From positions 84,486,712-84,550,711 of the forward strand of contig JAVMKO010000009.1 of NCBI GenBank assembly GCA_032164245.1: a stretch of DNA of 64,000 nt, written 5' to 3'. A model generated the notes under the pieces. That model saw only the letters and a list, made by a program, of their open reading frames with translations. It searched no databases and was not told the DNA's origin. Numbering within the stretch: the stretch's first letter is position 1; every line of letters starts with the position of its first letter. Position numbers and translations under genes: made by a program. This document shows positions 37,901 through 49,700 of the stretch, piece by piece. Origin of the DNA: Sternotherus odoratus (taxonomy: Eukaryota > Chordata > Testudines > Kinosternidae).

Positions 37901-39812
37901 GTGAGATGTGGGAACGCCCTGTGACCTGGATTATTTTAAAATGCAACCAGGTAAGACCCTGACAGGTCTTCAAAGTATTCACCTCTCCACTTCAGACAAG
38001 TGTATCTTGTATGGGCAGGGGAAAGTCCTAATGGATCTTTAACTTCCATGTGCACAACTGAGGTGGAAATGGTGGCCCAAGTTAGTAAGCCAAGTGTCTA
38101 AATGTGTGTGACATTTGGGGCCACATGCCACTCTCCCCCCTCTATCTCTGTGCATTGTAACACTCTGGACAGGTTTGTTCTCTGGGCCATGCAGGAAGAA
38201 CTGCTGCTCTGCTGTTCATGTTCGGCTCAGACTTTGTGTATTTTTTTTTTAAAATGAGTGTTATTTTTTAAAAACTCACAATCCTGCCAGCTGTCCCATA
38301 CACTCCCTAAGTCTCCCCCTGTTTGCTTAGCTCCTCTCCAGGGCGGCAGCAATTCCACAGGGATTTACAGAGACTGAGGTGCAGGTTGGGTCTCAGGTTT
38401 CCGGTGAAATATTTTGCGCTCAGTTTCTGGCTGCCTGAATCCTCCCAAGGGCCCCTGAAAGACAAACAATTCCTTCATGCTGATAACGGGCTCTACCTCC
38501 ACTAGCAACACTTCCCCTGCCCTCCCCTGGGCTTGGCCCTCCCAGCCGGGAAGTGACTTGGTGCCTTGTGTGACGGCTTTGCCAGGCTGAGAGTTGGCTC
38601 GAGCATCCCCCCCAGAGGAAATAAAAGGACCTGAGAGGGATAGTGCAAGGAGTGACTGTAAAGCTGTGAGCTGCAAAATGGACCAACGTCCAGTGCTGGT
38701 GGAAGAGCAGCTCCCCATGTCACAGTCCGTACAGACACGTTTCAGCACCAGCCCCGTCTCTGCTTCCCCCAGACCTGGTGTTTGATTCAGCTGCTTCTCT
38801 GCTGCCAGGATAGGCTTGGCCAAGTCGAGAGAGCACAGTCTGCCTTAAACCGCACTCGTTTTTGTCCTCGGGGGGCCTCTACTCCAGGAAATCAGACACA
38901 GGCATTCAGAGCTCAGGCTGAATGTCTGTCCCTTCACCCCGGGGGAGTGTTGTAGGCCGTTGTGCAGGGAAGCTGTTACTTGCGTTTTTTGCCTTGTGGT
39001 GCAAACTAATTGTAAATTCTTACTCCTTAGGTTGCAATGTGATTTTTAAAAAAGGCAGATGACGGCCAGCACGCTGCTCTTGGTGGCATCCCAAAGCATT
39101 GCTGCCCCGAGATGGGTTTTCAAGCACTCCAAAAGGAGAGAGTCAGGATCCTTTGTTTCTAAGACCACGACTGGAGTCTTATTTCCACTGCTCTGGGAGT
39201 GTGGAGGGACCTTCTAGTGCCAAAGGGGTGTGAAGGAGCGGTGGTATAAATGAGAAGCAGGTCCCAGAGGTCTAAGCCGTGTCTCAGCAGGAGGTCCTAG
39301 ACAGACTGCTCGGATGTTCCAGCATGGCCAGGTGTGCGGGAACCACAGCCAAGGTGTGCGGGAACCACAGCCCAGGTGCATGAGACACATTTCACTGTGG
39401 TGAAACCAGGTTGGAGACTGCTCTGAAACCATGAGCCCAAGGGGCTGATGTGCCTGGGGGGCGGGTGCAGCTGGCCAGTTCGGACTGGGATGGGGAGAGC
39501 TGGGAGTCACTTGGAGCTGGCTGAAAAGCAGCCAGACAGGTGCAGTTGAGGGCTGGAGTGGAGCCAGGCCGGGACCAGCACTAGGGAAGGATGCTGGAAC
39601 AGGCAACATTTCTCCAGAACCTGCCCCCTTCGCAGATGCGGAGTCCTGGAGTCAGCCAGCAGTACACAGGCTTTGGCACAGCATGATGCTAGGTCTGGGT
39701 AGAGACTCCTCCCTGCGGGGAAGACACTGGAGGCCTGGGGCTGGCTCTCCCAACCTGGCCCTGGGACTTATGCCTGGCTACAGCCATAGGGAAACAAAGT
39801 TCAGAACTGCAT

Positions 39813-39816
<4 letters not shown>
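34973..39816. other. gene-free stretch
   Basis: Frames of up to 152 codons (38,365-38,823, minus) have no recognised domain. A (CTCACA)n run lies at 36,305-36,331. Exon-like borders at 37,730-37,796 (+) enclose 67 nt only. No gene is supported. Confidence 0.35.
36305..36331. repeat. (CTCACA)n microsatellite
   Basis: About four hexamer units are visible. Confidence 0.9.

Positions 39817-39854
<38 letters not shown>
39817..39854. repeat. (GT)19 microsatellite
   Basis: Nineteen uninterrupted GT units; likely polymorphic. Confidence 0.97.
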
Positions 39855-39856
<2 letters not shown>

Positions 39857-42083
39857 AAACGGCACAGCTCCGCAATAGTGCTTATCTCCAGCATCCCAGC
39901 CATATCGCTCTGCTCCTTCATTGCAAAGCAGCCCTCTTCAGACTGGCTTAGATCCAGTGAAGATTTCCATGACACTCTGTGAGTGGGTGGTAGACTTCCT
40001 CCCACAGGTACCGACACACGCGCAGCCCTGCTGTTCCTACTGCCAGATCAGTACAGCGAGCCCTATCCAAACCCAACCCGGCTCCCTTGTCCCACTCACA
40101 CGTCACTTTGGCACCATAGTTGGCAACCCCTCCATAGACACACGTTCAAAGACATGAGCCAGATCCATTTACTACAGAAAACGGGCCAAGTCCTGCCTCC
40201 CTTCCCCAGGCAGGGGGCACACTGAAGCCAGTAGGTTTGATCAGCAGGTGAGAATGATTTGGACCATGGCTGGACATGCCCATTAACCCCTGAGCTGGTG
40301 CCAGACCGTAAAGAAACCCATGAGCTGTTCATGTCTCTAGCGGAGATTGCACAAGGCCATATACAGCTCGTCAGCAATCGAAGGGGGAAGCTGTAGTTTG
40401 GTGTTTGATGACCACACGAGCCATTTAATTTATTGTGAGCACAGGCCAGACCATGAGCTTTGCTTCTGTTCTTGGATGCAGCAAACAACGTCAAGAGAGG
40501 ATGTTTCGGTGCCTGACTTGTGAGGGCCGGAACTCTCTGAGCATCTGGATTCCCTGTTGACATCACTTAGCGCTGGGCTCCAGTGTGACGTGTCTGCTGT
40601 CATTTCGAATGGGCGGGCCAGAGGTTGCAGGTGACAGATACAGCTGGACAATGAGTTTAGCACCATTCTCGAAAATGCTGTAATGGTTAGAACCTGAAAT
40701 GCTGCCTGTGATCCAGGACTGAAGAGTTTTGTTTAGAAAAGTGACAATCTCCTCCTTTGTGTGTAATGCGCATCAAAGCCAGTGTGCAGCGAGTGGGTCA
40801 CAAGCTATCCTGTCTGCCCACACCCCTCCCCGGGGCCAATGACGGCAGAGCTAGGAGTAAATGGGCTGTAAGAGTGCTCAGGAGCACTGCTGGCTCCCAG
40901 GGGCTGTCTTGCGTTGCAACTGCCCATAGGGCTCTGAGGTGTCTAATGGAGGCCTTAGATGTGAGACCACACCTTCTGCTTTGGGTCAAGAACCCAGTTC
41001 TAGGAACAATCAGACGGACCTAAGGCAGTTATTCCGTCTGTTCATACAACATGAACATGCTGGTGAAATGGACAACGGAGGAAATTGACAGGGAACTCCT
41101 CCCTAATCTGATCAACTCATTACAGGTGAGGCTTTAGCTGGAGAGGTCAGCCAGACCTCCACTGAACCACGAGAAAAATACCGACCATCGGAGCTGCCAC
41201 ATAAGGGGACAACATGTCACCTCCAACAATGCTGGTCAAAATGATTAAGTCCGACTCCTTGGAGTCACTTATTTCAGCTACTTTTCTGGGTGGTCTCTTC
41301 TCCTCTAGGCAGTGAAATGAATGTACCCTCAGCAGAAATGGACGTGCTGGGAGGATAGCTGCTGCAGAAGAGAGTGCTTAGCAGGCTGCCGAGACCGTTG
41401 ACTGGACATAGTTTTACTAAATCCGTATAAATGTTACCCGTCCTCTCTTGCCCTACAATGCATTTTAGGCCGTAAATTCTCCGCAATCTCCATGCATTTT
41501 CTGGCAGCCTGGAAACTGTTTATTTAAAATAAAGTCAGACCAGTGCTGCTGTAAGTGAAATATTTTCTAGTGTTAGCAGATGCCCTTCTCTGTGGCCTCC
41601 AAAGTCTGGCAATTTTGTTACCTCTTGAAGCTTTTTCCTCTCTTCAGCCGAAATCCTGCAACCAGCCGCAGGGTCCTGTCAACAGCTGGATGCTGCCACC
41701 TGCTGGGCATACGGTAGATTTGGGGTCTAGAGGAATCTTCTGAGCGTAAAAATCTTTAGTGGCAGCAAAATTATACAGGGCTAGAGAAAACGTTCAGCTC
41801 TCCCCAGTTTTAAATGCAAAGGTGATGCATAAATTCAATTTAGCAAAAGGAAAGATTCACAAGACCCTTCAAAAATGCTTTCAATTGTTTCTAAGTTAGA
41901 TATGTTAAGTTCATCCGTTACCGACTGCATTGAGCTACTAATGTATGCTGTGGTCATCAGTTACTCTGTTCTTGACTTAGTTAACTTAAATTTTAGAGAA
42001 TTCTTTCACTATTTTATGCTTAGCAAGGTGGAAAGTGGTGTTTTATGAGTTTTTTCCCCAATGCCTGACCCAATACATCATCA
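39855..42083. other. gene-free stretch with one exon-like segment
   Basis: The only item of note is the exon-like segment at 41,051-41,125. The rest shows no supported gene or identified repeat. Confidence 0.4.
41051..41125 (+). other. exon-like segment with a good donor (uncertain)
   Basis: An ATG opens a 25-codon frame (LVKWTTEEIDRELLPNLIN in its middle) that ends exactly at a strong donor, CAG|GTGAGG. The peptide has the pattern of an amphipathic helix. No partner exon, promoter or convincing upstream acceptor was found, and the in-frame stop upstream (41,021) limits it to a first exon or an internal exon starting close by. It could equally be chance. Confidence 0.15.
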
Positions 42084-42290
42084 GGGAGGGATAGCTCAGT
42101 GATTTGAGATTTGGCCTGCTAAACCAAGGGTTGTGAGTTCAATCCTTGAGGGGGCCATTTAGGGATTGGGGCAAAAAATCTGTCAGGGGACAGTACTTGG
42201 TCCTGCTAGTGTAGGCAGGGGGCTGGACTCGATGACCTTTCAAGGTCCTTCCAGTTCTATGAGATAGGTATATCTCCATTTATTATATTA
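42084..42290 (+). mobile_element. tRNA-derived SINE (turtle CryI/PolIII type)
   Basis: The head reads gggagggatagctcagtgat with an A box (tagctcagtgatttgag, 42,092-42,108) and a B box (ggttgtgagttcaatcc, 42,129-42,145), the internal RNA polymerase III promoter of a tRNA. A SINE body follows (ggactcgatgacctttcaag, ttccagttctatgagat) and then a T/A-rich tail. I know this sequence from memory as the tortoise PolIII/CryI SINE of cryptodire turtles, which makes it the best clue to the organism. It is not a functional tRNA gene because the tRNA 3' half is replaced by SINE body. Confidence 0.92.
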
Positions 42291-42353
42291 TATCCTGGAC
42301 TTTGATATTCTGACATATTGATGGTTATCAGTTCAGTCCACTTCTATATAGGG

Positions 42354-42733
42354 CAGGGATCTCAAACTCCAATCATCAGGAGGGCCCCATGAGGACTAGT
42401 AAATTGGCCCAAGGGCCGCATCACTGACATCCCTCACCCCGCCTGCTGACCCTGGCCCCGCCCCCACTCCATCCCTTCCATGAGGCCCCGCCTCTTCCTA
42501 TTCCTTTCACATCCCCATTCCAACCTCTTCCCCAAATCCCCGCCCCTGCCCTGCCTCTTCTCTGCCTCCTCCCCTCAGCACATGGCTCCTTGCTCTCCCC
42601 CTCCCTCCTGGAAAGCTGTTTGGGAAGCACCTGAATGTAGCGGACGAGCGGGGATGCGGTGCACTGGGAGGAGGGGGTGGCACGGGGAGCTTGGCAGGCC
42701 ACAGGATATAACCCCGCATGTTTGAGACCCCGG
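42354..42733. mobile_element. non-autonomous hAT-like element
   Basis: The ends CAGGGATCTCAAACTCC and, inverted, CCGGGGTCTCAAACATGC face each other. The flanks ATATAGGG (42,346-42,353) and AAATAGGG (42,734-42,741) form an 8-bp duplication with one difference. The interior is GC-rich with ggcccaagggccgcatcac. There is no transposase. Several open frames inside are compositional. Confidence 0.8.
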
Positions 42734-42994
42734 AAATAGGGCTCAATTTTTCTCTTGCACCATCCAAATTTATGAGTCAGTGAGAGAAAAGGGAAAGAAC
42801 AATGTGGCCTTTACCTCCTAGGTCTGCCCACTTTTATTTAAATACCCTTAACAACAAATAGACAGTACCGCCATAGCGCTGACAAACGTACCAACAGAGA
42901 ACACCCTGACTGACTTGATTACAACCTATAAGTAGCTACAGAGGGAACAAATGTTTAATAACTGGCCTTTCAATCTAGCTGAGCAAGGTCTAAC

Positions 42995-43255
42995 AATGCC
43001 ATGGCTGGAAGCTAAAGCTAGACAAATTCAGACTGGAAATCAGACACACCTTTTTAACAAGGAGTGTAATTAACCATTGAAATGATTTACCCAGGATTGT
43101 GGTGGTTTTTTCCATCACTGGCAATGTTCAAATCAAGACTGGGTGTTTTTCTAACAGCTCTGCTCTTGGAATGGTTTTGGGAAGTTCTATGGGCTGTCTT
43201 ATAGAGGTCAGACGAGATGGTCCATGCGGTGTGGCTGCATGATGATCACAATGAA
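42995..43255 (+). mobile_element. CR1 LINE 3' end, plus orientation
   Basis: Phrases agacaaattcagactggaaa, aattaaccattgaaatgatt, ccatcactggcaatgttcaa and gaggtcagacgagatggtcc match the turtle CR1 3' UTR as I remember it. It breaks off where an opposite-strand CR1 end begins. Confidence 0.85.
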
Positions 43256-44385
43256 CATAACATAAGAATGGCCACAGTGGGTCAGACCAAAGGTCCATCT
43301 TGCCCAGTGTCCTGTCTTCTGACGGTGGCCAATGCCAGGTGCCCCAGAGAGAATGAACAGAACAAGGAATCACCAAGTGATCCATCCCCTGTCCATCCTG
43401 TCTGAGCATCTGGTGGTCGGAGGGTGAGGGATACCCAGAGCATGAGATTTCATCCCTACCCAGCCTGGCTAATAGCCACCGATGGACCTATCCTCCATGA
43501 ACTTACCTAGTTCTTTTTTGAACCCTGTTATAATTGTGGCCTTCACAACATCCCCTGGCAAGGCGTGTCATGGGTTGTGTGATGAAATATTTCCTTATGT
43601 TTGTTTTTAAACCTGAGGCCTATTAATCTCAATGGGTGACCCCTGGGTCTTGTGTTATGAGAAGGAGTAAACAACACTTCCTTATTTACTTTCTCCACAG
43701 AAGTCATGATTTTATAGATCTTTCTCATATTTCCCCCGTAGTTGTATCTTTTCCAAGCTGAACAGTCCCCGTCTTTTGGCTCTCTCCTCGTACAGAAGCT
43801 GTTCCATACCCCTCATTTTGTTGCCTTTCTCTGTACCTTTTCCAATTCTAATTTCTTTTTTGGTCCCTTGTGGCCTTAGAACAATTTAACCAAATATCTT
43901 CATACCCGTTCCCTCTCTGGCAAGTTCACCCCCTTCTGGGATGAATGGGTTTGTCTCTTTCAGGGTCTGTTTGCAAGTTCACATAGAATCAAATGCTGTC
44001 CTGTGTTCAGTGCACATGAAGAATCATTGATCACCATCCTCTTTATAATGGCTCTCAACATATTCAACGACTGTTCTCAGCATCTCCCCCTCAGTCATCT
44101 TTTCTCAAGACTAAACATGTCCAGTTTTCTTTGAACCTTTCCTCCCGGGTCAGGTTTTCTAACCCTTTCATCCTTTCGTTCCTCTCCTCTGGACTCTTTC
44201 CAGTTTATCCACATCCTTCCTACACTGTGGTCCCCAGAACTGGATCCAGTAAACCAGCCGTGGCCTCACCAGTGCCGAGAAGAGCTGGACAGTTACCTCC
44301 CGTGTCCTACATACAACACAGCCCAGACTGCTATTTGATTTTATATCTATGATGGTGAGTTTCTTAATCTTCCAGGCACACTGCA
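43256..44385 (-). mobile_element. CR1 LINE 3' part, minus orientation
   Basis: The segment begins acataagaatggccacagtg ggtcagaccaaaggtccatc, the reverse complement of the CR1 terminus. It continues through caagtgatccatcccctgtc and ggctaatagccaccgatgga into ORF2-proximal text (gtccccagaactggatccag at about 44,232, ctttccagtttatccacatc at about 44,199). It is one of the longest CR1 remnants here, about 1.1 kb. No intact frame is left. Confidence 0.88.
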
Positions 44386-44667
44386 GGGCCCATCTCTGCT
44401 CTTCAGCCCCCCGGGATTGCGATGGGCATCACAGAATTTTTTTTTAATCCGTGTTGGTGCCAGGGCAGTGAGACCCATGGGTGATGACTGGAATCTGTTT
44501 ATTTTACTGACTGTCTATTTTAAAGCCGGGGTTGGCACCTTCTGTTCCTTGCAGAAGATAAATGGGAATGACGAGATACTTTGCCTCTTACCCTAGCACC
44601 CCAGAAGAACAGTGGACCTGCCATGTGAGCAGATTCCATGTTTCTCAGCAGACATTCTAATAGTGGT

Positions 44668-45199
44668 TGTAGTGACCGGAAGATTATTGTGACGGCAACC
44701 AGCAGGGGACATAGTTACACTTCTGAGTCAACTCCAGGGGAGGGCATAATGAGGTTATCTGTCTGAGAATGGCCTTGCGCTTCTGTTATCTTGTATGTGT
44801 GTCTGAGAACAGTTTCCCAGTTGTGTGAGTGTTTACCCCGTCTGCGTGAGAACGAATGCGTGGGAAACTAGATGGGGAAACTGAGGCAGGACAGCATGTA
44901 ATCAACAAGTGCTAAACAGCGTGTAATCAACCAATTAGCTTGCTGCTTGCTATTCATGAGATATGAGTATGTATGAGATGCAAATGAGCATGGGTATATC
45001 TGTGCTGACACACCCTCATTTGTTGGGCTCCTTTCCTGGACATCGCTGGGGTGTGCCAGATTCCCCCATCAGTGACAGCCTGCAGTCGGGGGCCCCCAGG
45101 CGCTGTAATGTCACTACCCTTCAATAAACTCACCACTTTCCATCTAGCCACTGTGTGAGAGCCTCGTTTCTACTGGATACGGGACAGCACCCTGCAACA
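44668..45199 (+). mobile_element. solo LTR, 5-bp target-site duplication GTGGT
   Basis: The 532-bp element starts TGTAGTGACC and ends CACCCTGCAACA, with the TG...CA signature. It is flanked by GTGGT at 44,663-44,667 and 45,200-45,204. An octamer-like atgcaaatgag lies at about 44,980, and AATAAA at 45,123-45,128 is followed by a short tail, as in the R-U5 part of an LTR. No internal genes are present. Confidence 0.85.
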
Positions 45200-45204
45200 G
45201 TGGT

Positions 45205-46520
45205 GTTTGCCTTGGCCAGGCCCTGCCCCGTGGTGCACCACACGTACTCAAGGGACTGGGGCCCAATATTTTTGGTTAGATTCAAATGCCTGTGGAGGGA
45301 AAATCACTGATCAGATCTAACAGTGTAAACGTGTTTTATTCGGTGCAACGGCCACTCGTGCCACCGCTTTAGTTGGTTGCTGTGATGTGAAACTGAAAGT
45401 GTTCTGTCCCGCACTGACCTTTCCTGGTCAGTATGAAGGCCCAGGCCATGTCCCGTGCACAGGCCGAGGGGGAGGGGGACAATGGAGTTTAGTCTGGGAA
45501 AGTCTAAGTTCCACTCTATACTCTCATTAGTGGCCGGAGCCTGGCCTTCACTGGGAGGTGGTCTCGGGAGGCCCCAGCCCTGCAAACCCTATGCAGATAA
45601 AGCCTCGTTTACACTGGGTCTTCGGGCTTGGATGGAGCTGCACCAGGGCAGATCCCTAGTGCAAACATGCTTCAAGGATGTAAAAAACAACTTGCATCAG
45701 CACGGGCTTCCTTGGCATCCAACCTGGGTCAGCCTCACCCGTGCGAGGCTCTTCACATCAGGGCAGCATGTGTGTGCTTGGGGTTTGCACTGGGGCAGCC
45801 GCTTTCGTCAGAGCAGTGCACAAGGCCTGGGTCATGCGCCTGATGTGAGCTGTCCCACTGACCACAATGGGTGTGTGTGTGTGTGGGGGGGCAATAGCTT
45901 GGAAAGTGTTTGGGGCACGGCCCCTGTCTTCACACTTGTCTGTAAAGTGCTTGGCCTGCCACAGAAGTAAATCATGCGGGTGGAGAAGAACAAAAACAAA
46001 CCACCCTAATGAACACGGACCCCTGAAAAGTCCCCCTGAGACTGGCGCGCTTTCCATGTGCTGGTTCCTCTCCCAGCTCTCGGACCCCTGCCTTCCCGGG
46101 CACCCCGTCCAAGCAAAGGAAGAGAACAAGTGCTGGGCGCTGAGCGAAGCCAATGGGGTGACAGGCTGGGTGCTGACCTGGGAGCTCAGGGGCTGACAGG
46201 ATGCCTAGAAGGGGGCCCCAGGCACCCATCTGTGGGCAGAGGGCCAGACATTCTCCCCTGCACAGGAAGCAGTGTGGGGTGAGGAGTCCTGGCAGGGGGG
46301 ACCAGGCGAGCACCCAAAGCCGATGAGTCCCCCGCTCCATGGCACTGCAGCTCCCTTAAAGAAATGCAACCAGAGCTTCTGTCTGGCCAAACCAGCCCCA
46401 GGACCCCATGGCTACGGGGCAGATCTAGGGGTCACTGCCTGGCCAAGACTTTAGCCCTGAAGTTCTGGTTGTCCCTGCCCCAGACAGTGCCTTGACTCGG
46501 TGTGTACGCAATACCAAGGT
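45205..46520. other. gene-free stretch 3' of the UIF-like gene
   Basis: GC-rich DNA with many short overlapping frames on both strands. Tandem gtgtgtgtgtgtgtg lies at about 45,869. Nothing has splice or domain support. Confidence 0.4.
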
Positions 46521-46547
46521 AGCCGGCTGAAAGGGAAGCAGTTGTGT

Positions 46548-46553
46548 TTTATT
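46548..46553 (-). terminator. polyadenylation signal AATAAA
   Basis: AATAAA on the minus strand lies 61 bases past the stop codon at 46,614, so the predicted 3' UTR is very short, about 80-90 nt. Confidence 0.8.
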
Positions 46554-46583
46554 GGTGGCCCGTTATTCAGATTGGGCTGAATC

Positions 46584-46618
46584 CGCCCCTGGCACTAGGC
46601 CACGCCCCTGGCACTAGG
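46584..46618. repeat. 16-bp direct repeat spanning the stop codon
   Basis: CGCCCCTGGCACTAGG occurs at 46,584-46,599 and again at 46,603-46,618. The second copy contains the TAG stop of the UIF-like gene on the minus strand. Confidence 0.9.
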
Positions 46619-46709
46619 GCAGCGTGACTGTCCGGCCGCTGTTCCCCGCTGCTGTGAAACGCCTCTTCTTCCTCAGGCCGGAGAATCTCTCGTCCAAGCT
46701 CAGGCTGGT
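46614..46709 (-). CDS. FYTTD1-like: exon 7 (last coding exon) of UIF-like gene
   Basis: It follows a strong acceptor (TTTCCCCTGCAG). Thirty-one codons and TAG. It carries LSLDERFSGLRKKRR, matching the LNERF block at the FYTTD1 C-terminus and, from memory, a similar block near the CHTOP N-terminus. The protein ends TVTLP. Confidence 0.92.
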   Translation of the reverse strand, partial: TSLSLDERFSGLRKKRRFTAAGNSGRTVTLP

Positions 46710-49700
46710 CTGCAGGGGAAAGGGAGGGCACAGCGAGATTCACACCCAGATCTGCAGGGGGTATTGATTAAAACATGCCAGGAATGTGCTGCTGCAGCCA
46801 GCCAGCCCGTTAAACTCTCCATCCCAGGAGTTGTGCAAGGAGCTTGATCGAATGCATGTGGCTAGAGAACCTCTCAGTCCCGCCCACTAACCTGTCCTCA
46901 GGACAGGAGCAAGCAGGGGCCACCCGAGTGCAGGGCTCTAGTCATGCCGTCCTGGCAAGGAGCTCGCGTAACCGCCAGGGAAGATCAAGCAGGAGCTTGA
47001 AGCTATTCGGGGGCACTGTGGCCATGTGTGTGTGACAGTGTGAGCTGTGTGAAGAGCCAACGCTTCGATCCAGGGGCCAAACTGGAAGATCCCCAAGAAC
47101 TATTTCAGGTTCAACAAAATGTCTCATGACTAAGATTTCTTTTGTTTACTTTTTAAAATATAAAATTGACATTCAGAGGAAGGGATTTTGAATCCAATCT
47201 GAAATGTTCTGTGTTGAAAATCCCGCGGTCCCACGGGAACTGTGCCCTGTGGCCATGCGGCGCAGTGTGTCCAGCTGACCTGAGCATTCACACACTCATG
47301 CCAGCCGCTCTACCTGATTCGCCATGGCCCGGAAGTTGAATCTTAGCGGCACCCCTCGGGGCTGGGGCTTGGCTGTCCTTGGTGGGGGTCTTCTGCCTCT
47401 AAGGAATGGCCGCTTGCCTCCCGGCCTGTCGAACACACGGAGCGTTGATTTAGCAAGCGAAAGTCGCTCGTTGTCTCTCTAGTAGCAGGCAGGTGAAAGG
47501 GCCACCTGCCTCTCCTGGGCCTTTCTGGGGGCACTGATGGGTGTGATTGACAGGGAGAGGCGCCAGTGCAGCCTCACCCGCAGCAGGCGTGCAGCACTGG
47601 GGCTAAAGGGAGATGCGGTTTGGGGCATACGCAGGCAGTGGGGCCCAGCTCTCCTCCACTGCTCCTCCAGCCCCATGGGCAGGGGGTTGCTAGCTAAAGT
47701 CCCTCTTCCAGCCAGGGCCTGGAGCAGCATCTCTCTCCATTGCCCCTCTGTGCCACAGTCCATCCACGGCTCCCCACTGGGCCAATGGCGTCTCTCCCGC
47801 TGTGGCACAATATCAGCAAACGGAGTTGGCCCTTGAGTGCTGCCAGAGATGCTGAGATCCAGGGTCCCCGGCTCGCTCCCCACGCCAGTCCCACGGGATG
47901 AATACGTGGGAGGAAACGGCCATCTGCTCTCAGTGATCCCAGGAGCAGGAAGAGGTCCCATGTTCTGATCATTTTAATCTGAATGATTCACTCGGCTCTA
48001 AGGTGCAAAGGGGATTTCGCGGGGACCGTTCAGTGTCCCGGACCGGACACTGTGGCCGTTTACTCACAGACGGGCCTGGCCGGCCTGAGGGTTAGACACA
48101 GAAATGGTCAGGACGGCGCCAGAGCTGGGCTGCAGCTGCCACCTGCAGAGAAAGAGACGTAGCCCTTTGGTTTCCGCAGTGATGAACTGGTCACCTTTGT
48201 GTGAGTCCCTTAATTCTCCCAATTACCTTCTCACCCAGGGTCGCTTCCCTCCTGGGTGTGGCTCTGTTTGCTGTAAAATAAAATGCAGGAGAGAGATTTA
48301 TTTTCTAAGTTGGCCCTCGGGGAAATAATCCCCTATAAAGTAGCTTAAAATCATGATTTTTACACAGAACTCTCAGGCGAGTGGTCCTTTAGGATATTGA
48401 CTAACTCCTTCTCCTAACACGCTGTTCCACCTCCTATTTGCTCTGCTGCTGGGAGCACCTTCCCCAGACCTCTGGCTCGACAGCTTGTCTCTTTCACCCC
48501 CAGAAGCTGGTCCAATACAAGATATTCCCTCACCCGCCTTCCCTCTCTCATATCCTGGGACCAACGTGGCTACAGCTACACTGCATATCCCCAATAAGTC
48601 AATGAAATTTGGTTTTCACTGTAATGTATGGATTGGTCTGGGCTAATTTTGCTCGGTCCCTTCTGTCTTGCAGTCCAAGCAAACCCTACTTTATCACCTG
48701 TTCGACTGTTATTAGCCAGAGGCCAAAGTGGTACGGTGAGACTCCGTGTTTGGAATGCAGCGTTATCCTTCAGTGCACACGGCTACGGACGGGGTCTGGT
48801 GCGTACTGATGCCCACAGATGTCCATGTGCTCGTTTGCATGTGGCTGCAGGATCAGGGCCCATGGAGCAATGCCAACAAGCATCGCCACAAAATGGTATT
48901 AATATTCACTATTGCAAGGGGCGTGGTTGTCCCCAGGCAGTGGTAGGAAAAGAGTTACAGAGGCGACGATTTAGGTACATCCCCCCGCCCCCAGCCTGCA
49001 TCGACAGACTCCGGTGAGCAGGGCGCGCAGAGCGCTCTCAGATAGCCCTGGAGACAGCCCTGTGAAGATGCCAGGCACCCCGTCCCAGCCTGAGCTGCAG
49101 ATTCAAAGTGCTGTCTACACCGCTGTGTTTAGCATGTGCCCTGCTAACCCAAGTCTGTCAACCCCGGCTGAAGGCGCAGTGCCATGGGCGGTGCAAACTC
49201 GCCCCCTGCCCCCACCGGGACACGTAGACACGTGCAAGACACTCAGAACTGAGTGAACAGCGTAAGAGTGACTATGGCCCCGATCCTGCATACACTGACT
49301 CGCTTTGGGAACACAGGCCCAGCTGGATTTCAGTGGGCAGAGGAGCCTCTGAGGCTCTGGGCTGGGCTCTCTGTATAACTATGGCTATTCCTCCCAGCGG
49401 ATTGCAGAAGCAAGGATGCAAAGGAGGGAGGAAGGGAGGGAGAAAAGACTATTCACATTAAAATAATGATCAAGCTTGTCAGATCTAACAAGAGACTGTT
49501 GCATACTGACCCCTGTAGTAAAGCTGACTTTAGATTGCCTCTGCTGGAAGGCTGGTCTCCTGTTTAGCGTGAAAGGCCTGAAATTAAACAAGAAGAGGCA
49601 AAGTGACACAGTGATTGCCCTGAGGAGGAGCACTGGGAAAGGTCTGGTCATCGGGCTAAGAGGAAATAATTTAACCGGGTTAAAACGTGAAAAGCAAACC

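Noticed and set aside
38365..38823. 152-codon minus-strand ORF
   Set aside because: No family recognised; an internal CTTTCAG acceptor-like string has no partner donor in frame.
42084..42160. A functional tRNA gene
   Set aside because: The A and B boxes belong to a SINE; the sequence cannot fold into a full cloverleaf because the 3' half is SINE body.
47479..47961. 160-codon minus-strand ORF within the UIF-like gene
   Set aside because: It lies wholly in intron 5 between two well-supported exons whose phases already match.
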